The notes under the pieces are model-generated. The model did no database searches. It worked only from the letters and a program-made list of their open reading frames with translations, and was not told where the DNA came from. A program made the translations under genes and the position numbers. Shown here piece by piece: positions 15,945 through 31,639 of a stretch of 64,000 nt of DNA. How positions within the stretch are numbered: the first letter of the stretch is position 1; each line of letters starts with the position of its first letter. Source of the stretch: Siphlonurus alternatus (taxonomy: Eukaryota; Arthropoda; Insecta; Ephemeroptera; Siphlonuridae); the NCBI GenBank assembly GCA_949825025.1, contig OX463778.1:19436196-19500195 (forward strand). The letters run 5' to 3'.

Positions 15945-16287
15945 TAATGGACAACATACATGTATTACATGAAAAAAATTTATTGCAGAAATGAATAGAG
16001 GGTACCAAATTATGATATTCTAAATTTTTTCAGATTTTTTTGAGACCCGGAACTATTTTTAAATAATTATTGAAAGTCCTGTGATTTCAGTTGGCACCCC
16101 TGCAGCCTTAATAAAAAGGATAGAGACTGGACGCCTATTGACGCCTCCAGGGGGCGTGGCCACACTTTCAATAATTATTTAAAAATAGTTCTGGGTCTCA
16201 AAAAAATCAGAAAGAATTCAGAGTAGCATAATTTGGTACCCTCTATTCATTTTTGCAATAAAAAAATTTCATGTATGTTGTCCATTA
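15945..16287. mobile_element. Palindromic MITE, family A, copy 2
   Basis: Long inverted repeat: the left end taatggacaacatacatg matches the right end catgtatgttgtccatta. The arms continue inward through the family motif TTATTGCAGAAATGAATAG, and a longer inner pair is centred on the 16,080-16,150 region. Non-coding. The left arm carries a 9-bp insertion (tattacatg) beside a second catg. The same inner termini as copy 1 with different outer termini suggest either divergence or related insertions. Confidence 0.75.
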
Positions 16288-18407
16288 GCCATCTTAATAC
16301 CGCTTATAATAGTACCCGAGCAATTTCTATTATTGAAGAAAGAAAAAGCTACAGGTGAAAAAAATATAATTGTTCACGTATAATTTAAGATAAGCTTACG
16401 GTTTCACTAAAAACATGGACAGAAATTAACTATTAACTTTAAAGTAAACATTTATGTGGAATTTTCTCATGTTTATAACAAGGAAAATATTTTTGGTGTA
16501 AAAATCTCAGTTGTAGATAACAGTTGTGGTTTTTGAGATAAGTGTTTGGTGGGAAAATTGTGAAACTATAGCCTAGCCTAGACATGCTACTTATATTTAT
16601 TATAAATAATTATAACAACAAATTAATTATCTGAGGATACAGTAGCTCGATCTCATGCAGCAGTGACTCGTACAGTTACTTCACGTAGCCGGATGTGTCA
16701 GTAAGTTTTCCTAAACTGTTAATTTTACTTGTTAAAAGTACTGTGATTTTTATACATTTTATAACATTTTTGAAAAGGAAATTATAAAATAACAGATAAC
16801 AATCAGAAGTAGCAGCTATGGGAAGCAGGAATTACACATTTTCAATGGCGGTGGAGAGGGGAGATTAACCCCCAGCATGTGCGTTGATCATAACATCGGA
16901 GAAAAATATAACATTAAAAGAGTGTACAGTGATGGAAATGTATGTTTGTACATCTCTTTCCTTCCCCCCTGTAAGTCCTTCTCCATATGATACGATTGTG
17001 TCTTCTGGATAATGATGAGTATACTCTGACTGCATGTGCCATGCAGTTTTAAATAAAATATTAAAATGCTGTGTTCTCATCTCAGCAGATTAATTAAATT
17101 AAAGTTTATTGGAGACTAAAACAGCTGATTTTAATTGATGAGGATTCTTATATTTACAAGATTCCTCAAGGCGTGCTAGCTGGAATCAAACTGTTACGTC
17201 ATAATTTTTCCTGTCATGCCACTCCTGAAATTTTTCATGCTGTCTTCCTTAATTTTTCCATTCTTTAAGATAATATCTTCCTGTTAAGTCCGTCATTTCC
17301 TTCATTTTCATCTAAAATTTACATCTCCCAAGGTAGCGGTATACAATCCCATAATCTTCTCATTATCACTCGCCCTCTTGGTGACGGATTGGAGAGTAAA
17401 TCATGGCTACTTATTTTTAAATAATTATTTATAAGGGCGAACGCAAGGAAGACTTTTTCTTATTACCTTCACCGTACATCCCGAGAAGGTGTACTTGGCA
17501 GAGCCACAGGATATTTTTTTTTAACTCGTGTTATATAAGGGACACACACATGGCCTCCGGACCGGACCTGTAACCCTATATATAACTCAAACATCAGTTA
17601 ATCAATTTTATATTTACAAGACTGTATATAGCTATATTATTTTGCATTTTTGCATTCAAGATTCCTTCGAGCAGCTTGGTACGTGGTATCTCATATAATT
17701 ACTAAAAAAGAGGAGACATCCGGCAGACATCTTATGGTCAGTAGATTGTAGCTTAGAAAATCGCGTGCAACGTGCTAACAGGAAACAACGCATTGTTTGT
17801 AGCCCAGAGGTGTTATTAACTGACTCGATACACCATGCACGGTGTTAGATATAATAAATGTTAAGAAAAAACAAACAGGTTACATTAATTGTATTCTATA
17901 TGCTGTTCGCTTTGTTGCTATATGTATACTTTTAAAGTATTCTACAATATTATACAATTTCTATATTATATTGTGCATGTTGTTTTTAATTTAAATGAGA
18001 CAGTTAATTGACAAATTGGAAGATTTTATCGTGAAATTATATCAATTAGTAAAGCATAAAAATTGAATTACAGTATAGTCAAGATTTTCACTTTTTATTT
18101 CGTTGTACTTAAAAATTAAATGAACAACATATTATATTCTGGAATATATTTTATTATATTTTTTTACTCATTTTTCTCATCGATATTCGCATTATACTTT
18201 CAAAAATAATGTTTTTGTATTTTAATAGAAACCTAATAAATATAATTCATTATTTATTATATACATTTTTTTTCTATGTAATAAAATTATTTTAATAAAA
18301 AAATTGGGATTAAATACATGCAGATAATTACTAACTTTTTATCCACTTCACCCATGCACTCATATATGTATATAAAATATAAAATGACGAATTACATCAA
18401 TTGATAA
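16288..18407. other. AT-rich non-coding sequence
   Basis: No splice-bounded open block and no recognisable repeat was found. Confidence 0.45.
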
Positions 18408-19024
18408 ATAATTCAAAGAAAAGCTTCAAAATTCATATATGGAAAAAATTATTCTGCAGTTGCTTGCAATAAACTTATTTCTTTTAATTCTTTCTTGACC
18501 TATAATGATTTAAATTGTTTTTACAAGTGCCGTAATGGTATGAATGATCTTACCATAACGGATAGTGTTGTGAGTGGTCGTGAAATTCGTGGACAATCTG
18601 GTGTGGCAAGACTTATCCCTCCCAAAGTACGGACGTCACTTTACCAAAACGGCTTTGTATACCGTTGCACCACTCAGTGGATTAACTTACCTGCCGATGT
18701 TAAATTACAGCCACCTTCTTCTTTCTCTTTATGTTTAAAGAGACATCTATTGAACATTTAATAATATTTTGTTTGACTAGGCCTCATGGGTCAATTAATA
18801 TTGTGTATATTATGGATCAATGCCACTTTTGTGTCATGGTGCCACTTTGGTGCTACAGTATTGGTCCTCACCCTAAAAATTTTCAAAAATGAGCTAAATT
18901 TGTCATTTTTTATTTTTACTTTCTTTCTTTTGTTTGTTTTTTTATTATTCTTTTAATTTTGTTGTAAATTATAAATATGTATTTATGTATAAATTGACAT
19001 GGGTGAAATAAAATAAATAAAATA
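18408..19024 (+). mobile_element. 5'-truncated LINE (end of ORF2, 3'UTR and A-rich tail)
   Basis: An open frame from 18408 to the stop at 18761 encodes the C-terminal end of a non-LTR reverse transcriptase protein. It shows the family's NQRKASKFI motif (usual form: Q-R-R/K-A-T/S-K), then LNCFYKCRNG, IPPKVRTSLYQNGFVYRCTTQW and a final SSFSLCLKRHLL. A 3'UTR follows to an (AAATA)n tail at about 19,003-19,024. The endonuclease and polymerase core are missing, as expected for incomplete reverse transcription. It differs in sequence from the LINE at 58-63 kb, so it is another CR1/RTE-like family. Confidence 0.8.
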
Positions 19025-21978
<2,954 letters not shown>

Positions 21979-22006
21979 CATCGATCGACGTATCTATTGT
22001 TGGAAG

Positions 22007-22164
22007 CAGGCTCGGACTGGGAAGCTAGGGGCCAGTCAGGGCCATATAGGCAGCAGGGGCCATTTTTCAGGGGGTCTGAGGCCACTTTTCCTATGCTCCT
22101 ATGTTAAAAATCTGAGGGACCAGTCAGGGATTCCTGACCCAGCCTTATGGCCAGTCCGAGCCTG
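22007..22164. mobile_element. Non-autonomous hAT-type MITE with exact 8-bp target duplication
   Basis: Perfect terminal inverted repeats CAGGCTCGGACTGG / CCAGTCCGAGCCTG bound a 158-bp element. It is flanked on both sides by GTTGGAAG (21999-22006 and 22165-22172). An 8-bp duplication and CAG..CTG ends are hallmarks of hAT transposons. It has no coding capacity. The exact duplication suggests a fairly recent insertion. Confidence 0.9.
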
Positions 22165-22428
22165 GTTGGAAGCATATAATGAGATGATAAATTATACGTA
22201 TATTACTTATTGCTGGGCAATATAAATTTCCCTACGGGAGGAGACGAGGAGTATACTTGAATTTAAAATTTAATTGATTAATTTAAAGTGCATAAGTGCA
22301 TACAAATACATGCAGTGTATATTATAGTAATATAATATTTGGATATTTATAAGAAACAACAAATCCTTGATTTAAATTATCACACATCAATATTTATTAC
22401 ATTAAATTACATGACTCACAGGCGCGGA

Positions 22429-22598
22429 TTCAGGAGGGGGGGGGGGCTAGGAGGGCTGCAGCCCCACCTTCGCCCCCCCCCCCGAATTTTTGGATTTAAC
22501 ATGGGGAATATAGGCACTTCCCCCACTCCCAATTTTGTTTTAACATTGGCCTTATGGAGGTATAGCCCCCTCCGAAATTTTTTCCTGGATCCGCGCCT
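22429..22598. mobile_element. Non-autonomous hAT-like MITE, family B, copy 1
   Basis: The termini CAGGCGCGGATTCAGGA and TCCTGGATCCGCGCCT are inverted repeats. The flanks atgactca (left) and ttgactca (right) match in 7 of 8 positions, fitting an 8-bp hAT target duplication. The interior has G-runs and the family block aatttttggatttaacatgg. Related copies lie at 30,685 and 30,902. It lies about 150 bp upstream of the bib leader. Confidence 0.8.
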
Positions 22599-22726
22599 TT
22601 GACTCATGATACACTGATCGTAAGTACGTCAATGTAATATCTTTTTATTCAACCCTCGTAAATTCTCTTCTCCCGCATTCCTATCACTTTTTTGTATATA
22701 CCCTCTACTATTCTTCTTTCCTCCCC

Positions 22727-23076
22727 TATATATATCTTTTCTTGTGCCGCCCTATAATAATCATCTTCTGCTTGCCGTGGTTGCCGCTATGGAGGCTGTG
22801 TGCACGCAACACGCGTGTGGTGGAGGCGAGGGAGAGCGGCGCGGGTAGACAGCAGCGGCGGCGGCGGCAGGCAGACATTTCATTCCAGCGGCGGCAGCAG
22901 GCGGGCGCAGTGTGCCGGCAACAGAGCAGCAGGAGCAACAGGCACGTCGAACGGCGGCAGGTGGCTCGCAGCTTGCCCTCCCCCCCACCCCCCGGACCCG
23001 CCATACACGTGAACAGAGAACACGGCGGTGGCAAGTTGATCATCAGTAATCAAGAGTCTGCTACTACTGCTGCACC
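22727..23076 (+). promoter_or_regulatory. bib: Probable bib core promoter and 5' leader
   Basis: A TATATATA box (22727-22734) is followed by a GC-rich leader that includes a (CGG)n tract near 22,855 and ends in a good Kozak context (caccATGG at 23077). An upstream ATG at 22790 opens a short frame that stops within the leader (about 16 codons). The transcription start is inferred, not seen; the TATA match may be chance in a T/A-rich tract. Confidence 0.4.
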
Positions 23077-26000
23077 ATGGCAAGCGCCAGTGCCGAGGAA
23101 GGCCGGGCCATCGAGGTCCTACAAGAGGCCATTCAAACTTTACAACAAAATCGTGATGAAAATGCTCAAGCAAATAGACCTTCTTTACGAGTAGAAGTTA
23201 GATCCTTGGAATTTTGGAGAGCAATAATTGCTGAGTGTCTTGGAAGTTTTTTATATGTTTTTCTTGTATGTGGAGCTATAGGACAACAAACTAATAATGC
23301 TGTTTTATCAAATATAAGTGCGTCTTTAGCATCTGGATTAGGAGCTATGGCTATCATTCATTGCTTTGGAAATGTATCTGGTAAGTAAAATATTTTGATA
23401 TTATTTTACAATTTAATTTATTAATTATATATATAAAAATTATTTGAATGATAAGTTATTGGAAAACTTAAAATATTATTATTAAGTTGTATTGTTGGAG
23501 CTTTTATATACCCAGCGTCCATCCATAATATATGCATATATTATATATAATTATAAAAATTAAACGCCCAAGAGCTACGTACAAATTTCTATTAATTTTC
23601 CTGCAGCTGAAGATTTAATTTAAAGATAAATTATATCCATGCAGGAACGTGAGTTGTATATTCAACGCAATTCACAGAAGTGAAAAATTTTTTTTAGTAA
23701 ACATCCTGCCATATTTTTTGTTCTTGGGCAGGGTAAAGTCGCATAACTTATGAATATAATATTCTCCTTCTTTCTAATAGTAAAAAAAATTAACTAGGCA
23801 GGCGCGATAGACTCGGGGGTGGGGATGCAAAGGCTTATATTTAAAGGGGCTGCATGCTGAAACAGAAATTGCAATAATTAGAGTGAGGAAAACTCAGATA
23901 TTTAAATACACAGAGAAAACAGTAGTGTGAACACAAACCTGCTTAGTGTAAAATATTAGTAAATAAAATGGGGAGAGGTAGGAAGCAGGTGCTCCTTAAC
24001 ATTTTTCATAATTATAAGCTCTCTGTTCAGCAGACATTTTACATCAGTTTAAATCCAGGGGATGCAAAACTGAATTTAAGCTGTGCACCGCCTGTAAATA
24101 CGAGATTGTGCTTGCACTGTTTCAGATTCAATATTTACAATCTGTTTGATGGGGCGCAGACTTCCCCCCTCCCCCCAATTTAAATTTAACGTGGCATTGG
24201 CACTTCTACATTATTTTACTAACATTAACATTAGTCAGCCCTACACCTGACGTTTTTTGTGGGTCCGCATAGACAATTTAGCACAGTAACAAAGTTGCAT
24301 TAAATGTCCTATACACAATTATTTTTGTACCTAATTTTAACTACGTTTACATGACGGTGTTTAATACGGATCCGTTGACGACGCCTTATAAGAATAACAT
24401 TATCCGTCGTCAACGAATACGTATTAAACACTTTCATGTGTACGTAGTAAATTATGTCTTAATAAAAATATTAAAATTTGATTATTATTATAATTGTTTT
24501 CTTGTTTGCAATCAAGGACTTTAAATAAAATAAACTAACTACTTATCTGATCTGTGGAAAATGTAAAACAGGAATGAACTTTTAAAAAAAAAAAAAAAAA
24601 CAACTTTTAAGTGCCTTTAAAGAAAAATTGCTTTAAAAAAAATCCTAGCAAACTTAGCTTCTTATGATAAAATGTACTAAAAATAAAGATTATAAAGAAA
24701 AGTACGTGAAGTTTTGAAATGAAAATCCCCTCTGACTTAGCAGACGCCACGACAGCACCGAGGGACAGCTCGCGCTAATCTCCGTCTGGCGAACATGGAG
24801 GCTGGACATGTCCCTAACCCTCGCCTCAAGCTTCACGTAAATACCCCACATTGAGTGGTTGTTATTGACAGGCAATCTAAAGCTGTGACGGCTCTGTGAT
24901 GCTGGAGCAATACACACATATCATACATATTAAAAAATCTGCAGCTAGGGAAAATGTTAAAAAAAAAAAAGAAAAGGCAGCAGCAAGAAAAGTGTAAAAA
25001 AATAAATAAAAAATAATCAAAAAAGAATAAATAATGTAATGTACAATATTTTTATGAATGGGGATGCACGTTAATGTGCAAGAACTCTATTGTATAGTAA
25101 GTGCTATCATACAAAAGAAATTACGTCATTGTCACTTATTGATGATTTGACTGTTCTAATGGATCTGCATGCATCATAAAACTCGAGATGATATATATAA
25201 TAATAACAAAAAATACATCACGCGTGACGTGATAATATGTTGACAGTGCAAAATTAATATGTTTTCTTTCGTGACAATAATTCATAAATATTTTTTAATT
25301 GAAACAATTTTGAATTATAAGAAAGACATCACAACGAACTTATAAAAAAATTGTGAGATGAAGCTAGCACCTGCAGATAAACAAAAAATGAAGCTTATAA
25401 TATATAATAGACTTATAACATGCAAATTAAGTACATTATATATTACTATAATATTGTACTGCGTACACAGCTCATTGTTATCTAATTTAGTATTACGTTA
25501 CAAAGCTAAATTACAGTATAAAGTATATATTAGGCAATAAACGTGTGCTTTTTTTTGTGTTTAATTATTTAGGATTAATTTGTTTTACACTTAAAAAGCA
25601 TCATGCAACTTTTTCGTCGTTATAATAATATAAATATTGATGTTTAATCCTTAATACTGTAATTAGTTAATTATTTTGAGAAGACGTTATAAAGCACAAG
25701 TTATTCATAATTAAAAAATAAAAACAAATTTGCCATGATTTTGATGCTAAAATTTTTTGTATCACTGATATATAGTATGCACGTGGAATAATAATTACAT
25801 ATAAAAACATAGAACGAAGCAATCTCTTTTATAATTTAATATCACGCCATCTTGTCAGAAGTGGAACCACAAAAAAAATAAAAATTATTACTATGTAGTA
25901 TATTTGAAGTACAGAAATTAAAACTATATAAATAAGTTGCAGTTATAGTTATAAATTACATGATTTTCTTATATTATATTTTCCACTTTTTCAATGCAAT

Positions 26001-29000
26001 ATTTAATAGTTTCAAAGTTGGTTATTTGCAAGGGATTATTTATCGTTGCCTTGCCACACAATTATCGTTCACTTGATCGTCATCAAATATCTGGAGAGTT
26101 TCCCATCACGTGACGTGGCCAAGTGTTCTCGCACGTGTTGCCAAAGAACACGTGCCTGCCATGAATGTAAAAGTCCCGTGAGATCGCGACAGACCTCCTC
26201 TCCATTCATGCTGCAGCGTCGTGTGCTGCTGTAACACATCATACACAACATACTGCATGCACAGTTGCATACAATAGACTCATTTAGATGCACGTGCTCA
26301 ACGTTCTCAGGAGACCCAATACTTTTTTATTATTGGACTTCGTGTTGTTGTCCCCCTTCCCCCCTTACCATTGTCACATAAACTCATGCATATTCAAATG
26401 AGTAATATAAATCTGTTTACTATTTTTTTTTTTTTTTTTTTATTACGGCAAGCTGTCATATCGTTGTTTTTTTACACTCCTGCATAATAATTTTAAATAA
26501 AACGCTAAACACAATTTTTTATTTCATTATTATTTTACTCAAGAAATTAGAATTATGAATGCATAATATAGTAATTATTACGAATTAACGTTTTAGATAA
26601 TATAATGATAAATTTTTAACACCTTTTTATATTTTACATTATTCATGATATGCACTGTATAATTACATTTTAAATGTGTACTGGTAATTATATTAATTAT
26701 CTTGCTTTTGTTTTCAGAGCCTTTGTTTATCATATTTGTTTGTGAAGGGTAGGGATTTTATATACATTGTCCTAAGAATTTAGGGTTCGTATCGTAAGGT
26801 CATAAGGTTCCTCAAATTTAAATGACTGAAATGAGTATAGTAATATGCTGTGTCCTCAAATGGGGATGGGGGTGCGGGGGTGTTACATGAGAAATGTCAT
26901 GCAACTCTTATAAGCTGCAATATCTAACCCCTAATTCCTTGCCCCTATCTGACCCATGTTTATTTGCAGGGGCGCACATCAGCCCCGCGGTGACCGTGGC
27001 CATGGCAGCCACCAGGAACATATCGCCACTCAGGGGTCTCATGTTCGTCACCGCGCAGTGCGGGGGCGGCATCGCGGGGGCAGCACTGCTCTACGGGTGA
27101 GTCATACGGGAGACATTCTATCTTAATTTCGGGAGATACCCCTTTTCTATTATTCCCCCCCTCCCTCGCATGTATCTGCTAATATACATTTTACATTTTT
27201 CACCTCACAAAATCATCAGTGTCTTGCTAAATTGATGTTAATTTGTATATAGAAGACATGGAAGTCTTTCCTTCTGATAATTCCACCTGAAATCCTACTC
27301 TCATGATAATTAAAGGAACCGCAGTATAACAAAGGTGACAATTTAAAATGGTTTACTCTATCAATAATTATCGATCGAAGCTATAGTATTTAAAAATAAA
27401 TCGCAGCAAATGAGCATGAAAACTTTTTTCATATTCACAATTTAATTTTTTTTAAAGTTTTTGTTAAAATAATTTAAAAATAACTCTAAAATAAAATGAT
27501 CACTTCATTCGAATCGAACCAAATACTTAGTTTATGTGTATTCTTACATTGTAAAACGATGATTGTGCTCCATTCTTGAGCCGCCCCCACTTTTATGGCG
27601 GGTAGCACAACTGTAAGTGGTGCTCATTATCCGGACATCCCTTCTGCAGTCGACAATGGTCCTCCTCCCCCTCTTGAGTGTCCTCTATTCTACCAAGCCC
27701 CAGCTGTAATAAAACTTTAGGATATCCTATCGAAGGCGGAGCATCGCCTGTCCATCTGTGCTTGACAGTTTATCAAATCGCTTGATTTTATTTCTTTTAT
27801 CATGACATGATATAATTATTATTCCTTCGTGATCACCATCAACAACAGTTTGCTGGGCCAGTAGACAATCGTTGACTACCATAAACTTCTCTTAAATTCT
27901 TAATATTTGAAATGAAATAATAGTATAATTATATAAATTGCACATACTATAATATATATTTTATATAACCTGTCTTTTCAGAGCAATAAGACAATAAAAT
28001 TAAGAGCAAAATAATAAGAAAATATGCGACCCGATTGTAATTTTAGCAGCAGGAAAAAGCTAAAGAGTAAAGAGTCCCCAACGTTTTGCAGTTCCCACGC
28101 AGATATTAAAATCTTTTTATCCAACTCAGGATTTTTTCCCCCCTTGATTGTCAGGAATTTCAAAAGGCTTGCGTGCCTCAAACTATACGGCGGGCCATCG
28201 AGTTGCTTGGCAAAGCCTCAATTAGCCTCCTGGCCAAACTACCAGAACTGGCTCCATGTTTTTATTTTATTTTTTTATCTACAAACAGAGCTGTGGTTCT
28301 AAATAGTCGTATTTAGTAATTGTTATTATTATACAGTATAATATATAATGCGCTGTAATAACGAATAATCGAGCGATAGAGAAAAATTATCAAAAACCAT
28401 TTTATACTTACGAATTTTAATATTCTGGGAAATCAAAATTATATTATATATATTTTTTTAAAAATTAAAAAAACAATTTTAAATTTATAACTTATAATTA
28501 ATACAATCTTAAATCTTAAATAGATAGAAAAGAAGACTTCATTATTAATTGTTTATAAAAATTGTTTTTTCGGTATACCTTTAATTTGACGGAATTGATT
28601 TCTTGGAAAAGAAAAATGAAACAAAAATGTGTCATTGATAGATATATTATTACATTTGTAAAAAAAAGCTACATAAAATATAAAAACACAATAAGTAAAC
28701 TTTATTGACCAGTTGTTATAAATGTTTGAATGATTATACGAAGAATGGGTTGTGATAGTGAAAAAAGTAAGTTTTTAGTGTAACTTTTTAGTGGCAGCAG
28801 CTGGCGTTCTCTGGGGAGATAGAGTACACATTACGGCGCCGCGTGCACATGTGCCTTTTACCCCGCGAGACACATCATTGAAGCTGCTGCAGAGAGAGAT
28901 GCATCATTGCTCGACCTTACTCACAAAAACTCAGCAGCCACAAAGGCAGATGTTAGTGAAGACTCACAGATTTTTATTTTAAAAAATAATTCGGATCGTT

Positions 29001-31600
29001 GCATATATACGTGATGCGAGTTCTCTGTATAAAGCGGGGTGACGCGCCGCCGCTCTTCTATCTTTTTTCTTACCTGTAGAAAAATGTATATAATACATAA
29101 CTGCACACGTATACAAACCCATCACAAAGCGTCATACTAGGGTATGCACCCTCCTATTTCTCAACTTCCTGTGATGTCTTTTCATATATATACCTGGCGG
29201 TGCTAACAGAAAAGCGGGGAAGAAGAAGCAGCTTCACCTTTTCTTTGCGTGCCCCAAGGTTACATCACTGACGACGATGTGCTTGCTTGAGTCTCAACAG
29301 AAAACCGTCCGCGCTTTATAAACATATATTTACTTCCCCGGGTTTTCTCATCAAACGTTTATAAATTATATTTTTATATTCATTTTTATATGTAATATAA
29401 ATATTATAGACCAAGCTTTTATAATACAGGCATATACAGGGTAATATTTATTTTTTATTTTTTTGCGAATGATATTTTATAATTATCCATATTTTTTTCT
29501 CTCCCTGCATGAAAAAAGAAGTTTAATTTATTTTACTTCAGTATTTTAAATTTCTTTTAAAATTAACATTTCACATTTATATATAATTAAATTTTTATCA
29601 TACAATTTTTTTTTAAAAAGATCATTAGAGCATTCATATACATGGCAGAATTAGAGAAAAAATAACGATATATTAAATATTATATCCATTCACCTGCTTT
29701 TAAAATGAATAAAAAATATATTTGCATACACTTATAAATGTCGACTGAAGACAACACAATAAAACGCTTTATGTTAGTGTTGTTACGCAAATTGAAACAG
29801 GTTTGCTTCTTCTTTGATGCTCACACCGCATATAAAAGGGCGGTGGCGGTGGGAATTTTTATTGAAGTAGTTACAACAATATTCACCTGACTTTATCACC
29901 GCAAAACTTCAACACGCCGACAATTATAAAAAGAGTTTTATATAAAATTTGATGAATGGGATATATATCAATTGAAAAAAGAGTTACATGATTAAAAAAA
30001 AAGTCGAGTATTGATGATATAGTAACAATGTGATCGGAATAACAATAGAATTAGTTGTTATATGAAGGGTGAGCTGTATCATGAGGTAATTATTATTAGG
30101 CCACTTGTGTTGTTGTGGATCACTTTGCTGCTGGGGGAGATATGGCAACCAAGGGACAGCTGCAGCGACTCCCCCGCTAGTGGAGTATGTAGAGTAGGAG
30201 CAGATGTCTCGGACGCCGATCGTCGTCACAAACCCGCGGGCACGTGCAAACCATATAGAAAAGGAAACTCTACGCTTTCTTGTACTGTATGAGATTACGT
30301 TTTGAATAAAGATGCTGCAAGCAGAAAGATATTATCATTTGTATACACGTTAAAAATTATAAATATACCTCATCTTTTATAGCATTGTGTGTGATAAAAA
30401 AATTTAAAATATTATAATATTTTTGAAAGACTTATTATATAGTTTTAATAACAAAGATTTAATCAGATGTATTTTTATTATTATGCACTACACGTTCAAG
30501 TGCATATTTATTATGAACCTCCACGTATAAAACAGAAAGAGAAGAATAGTTGATAGATAAATAAACAAATAAATTATCAATGAAACTTTTTCAATAATAT
30601 TTCAATTTGATCTGATGGAGGTTCAGTTATTAGAAATGTTAGAATTACAATGTTATTTTATAATGCCTGCATGTTAGTCATGCACAGGCGCGGATCCAGG
30701 AAAAAATTTCGGAGGAGGCTGCCTCCGTAAGGCCAATGTTAAAAAAAAATTTGGGAGTGGGAGAAGTGCCTATATTGCCATGTTAAATCCAAAATTTCGG
30801 GGGGGGGGGGCGTTAGGGGGTTGCAGCAACCCCCTAGCCCCCCCTGGATCCACGCCTGGACTCATGTATTATATAAACATGCATGCATGCTGAAGAAGAG
30901 TAGGCGTGGATCCAAGGGGGGGGGGGGGAGCCGCCCTCCCTTTGAAATTTTGGATTTAACATGGTCAATAAGGGCATTTCCCCCCTCTTTTTTTATAAAA
31001 AACATTAAACTCATATATGAGAGTTAAGAGGCCATGCCCCCGAAATTTTGTTCTGGATCTGCAGTGAGACATTATAATATAAATTACAATATTTAGTTGA
31101 TGCATGCTCATTCGCATAGAGTGCGTGCACGTTGTCCTAACTCGTTTTAGTTTCAACTAAAACTTTCATTGAATTTGAGATATTTTACTTCTAGAAATAA
31201 GGAGGCAGGGGGAAGATACTACCATGCAGCATCAACAATTTGCTAGGCTTGCTTATAAATCAAGATTAAATCAGGCTCAGTCTTTAAGTAATTGAGTTAA
31301 GTTAAATATATTACTTACACGACACTTTAATTTGCATGTAAATTACATTTTCTTAACAAAATCTCTTGTGCTGCTCTGCTGCTGCAGGAACTATAATTAT
31401 AAATATAACATATAAAAAAAAGTATGAAAAAAATTAAATGTTTATATAACAGAAATTTCTTTGTTAAATTCTGTCTTAATTCATATTATAAATTAAACGG
31501 ATATTAATTATTATATTCATGATAGGTTTTTATTTTTGTGTGGACTTATTATTGCAGTAATAGCAGAGAGATGAGAGAGAGAGAGAGAATTTTTTCAACA

Positions 31601-31639
<39 letters not shown>

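Larger units (their letters stand above)
23381..26969 (+). other. bib intron 1
   Basis: 3.6 kb, AT-rich. Holds a probable decayed family-B MITE (about 24,150-24,260), a palindrome at 24,332-24,453, an exon-like antisense-open island at about 24,700-24,900 that I do not support as coding, and the E-box cluster at 26,107-26,154. Confidence 0.85.

Noticed and set aside
22742..23194. 150-residue + frame and several minus frames across the bib leader and exon 1
   Set aside because: They are out of frame with the clear Bib protein, and their Arg/Ala-rich content comes from the CGG-rich 5'UTR.
24690..24917. Possible exon around AT-rich-flanked island in bib intron 1
   Set aside because: It is open on both strands with only weak splice-like signals (e.g. 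cac/gtaaat), and no homology is recognised.
28024..28302. 92-residue + frame in bib intron 2
   Set aside because: No splice context, AT-driven composition and no recognisable domain.
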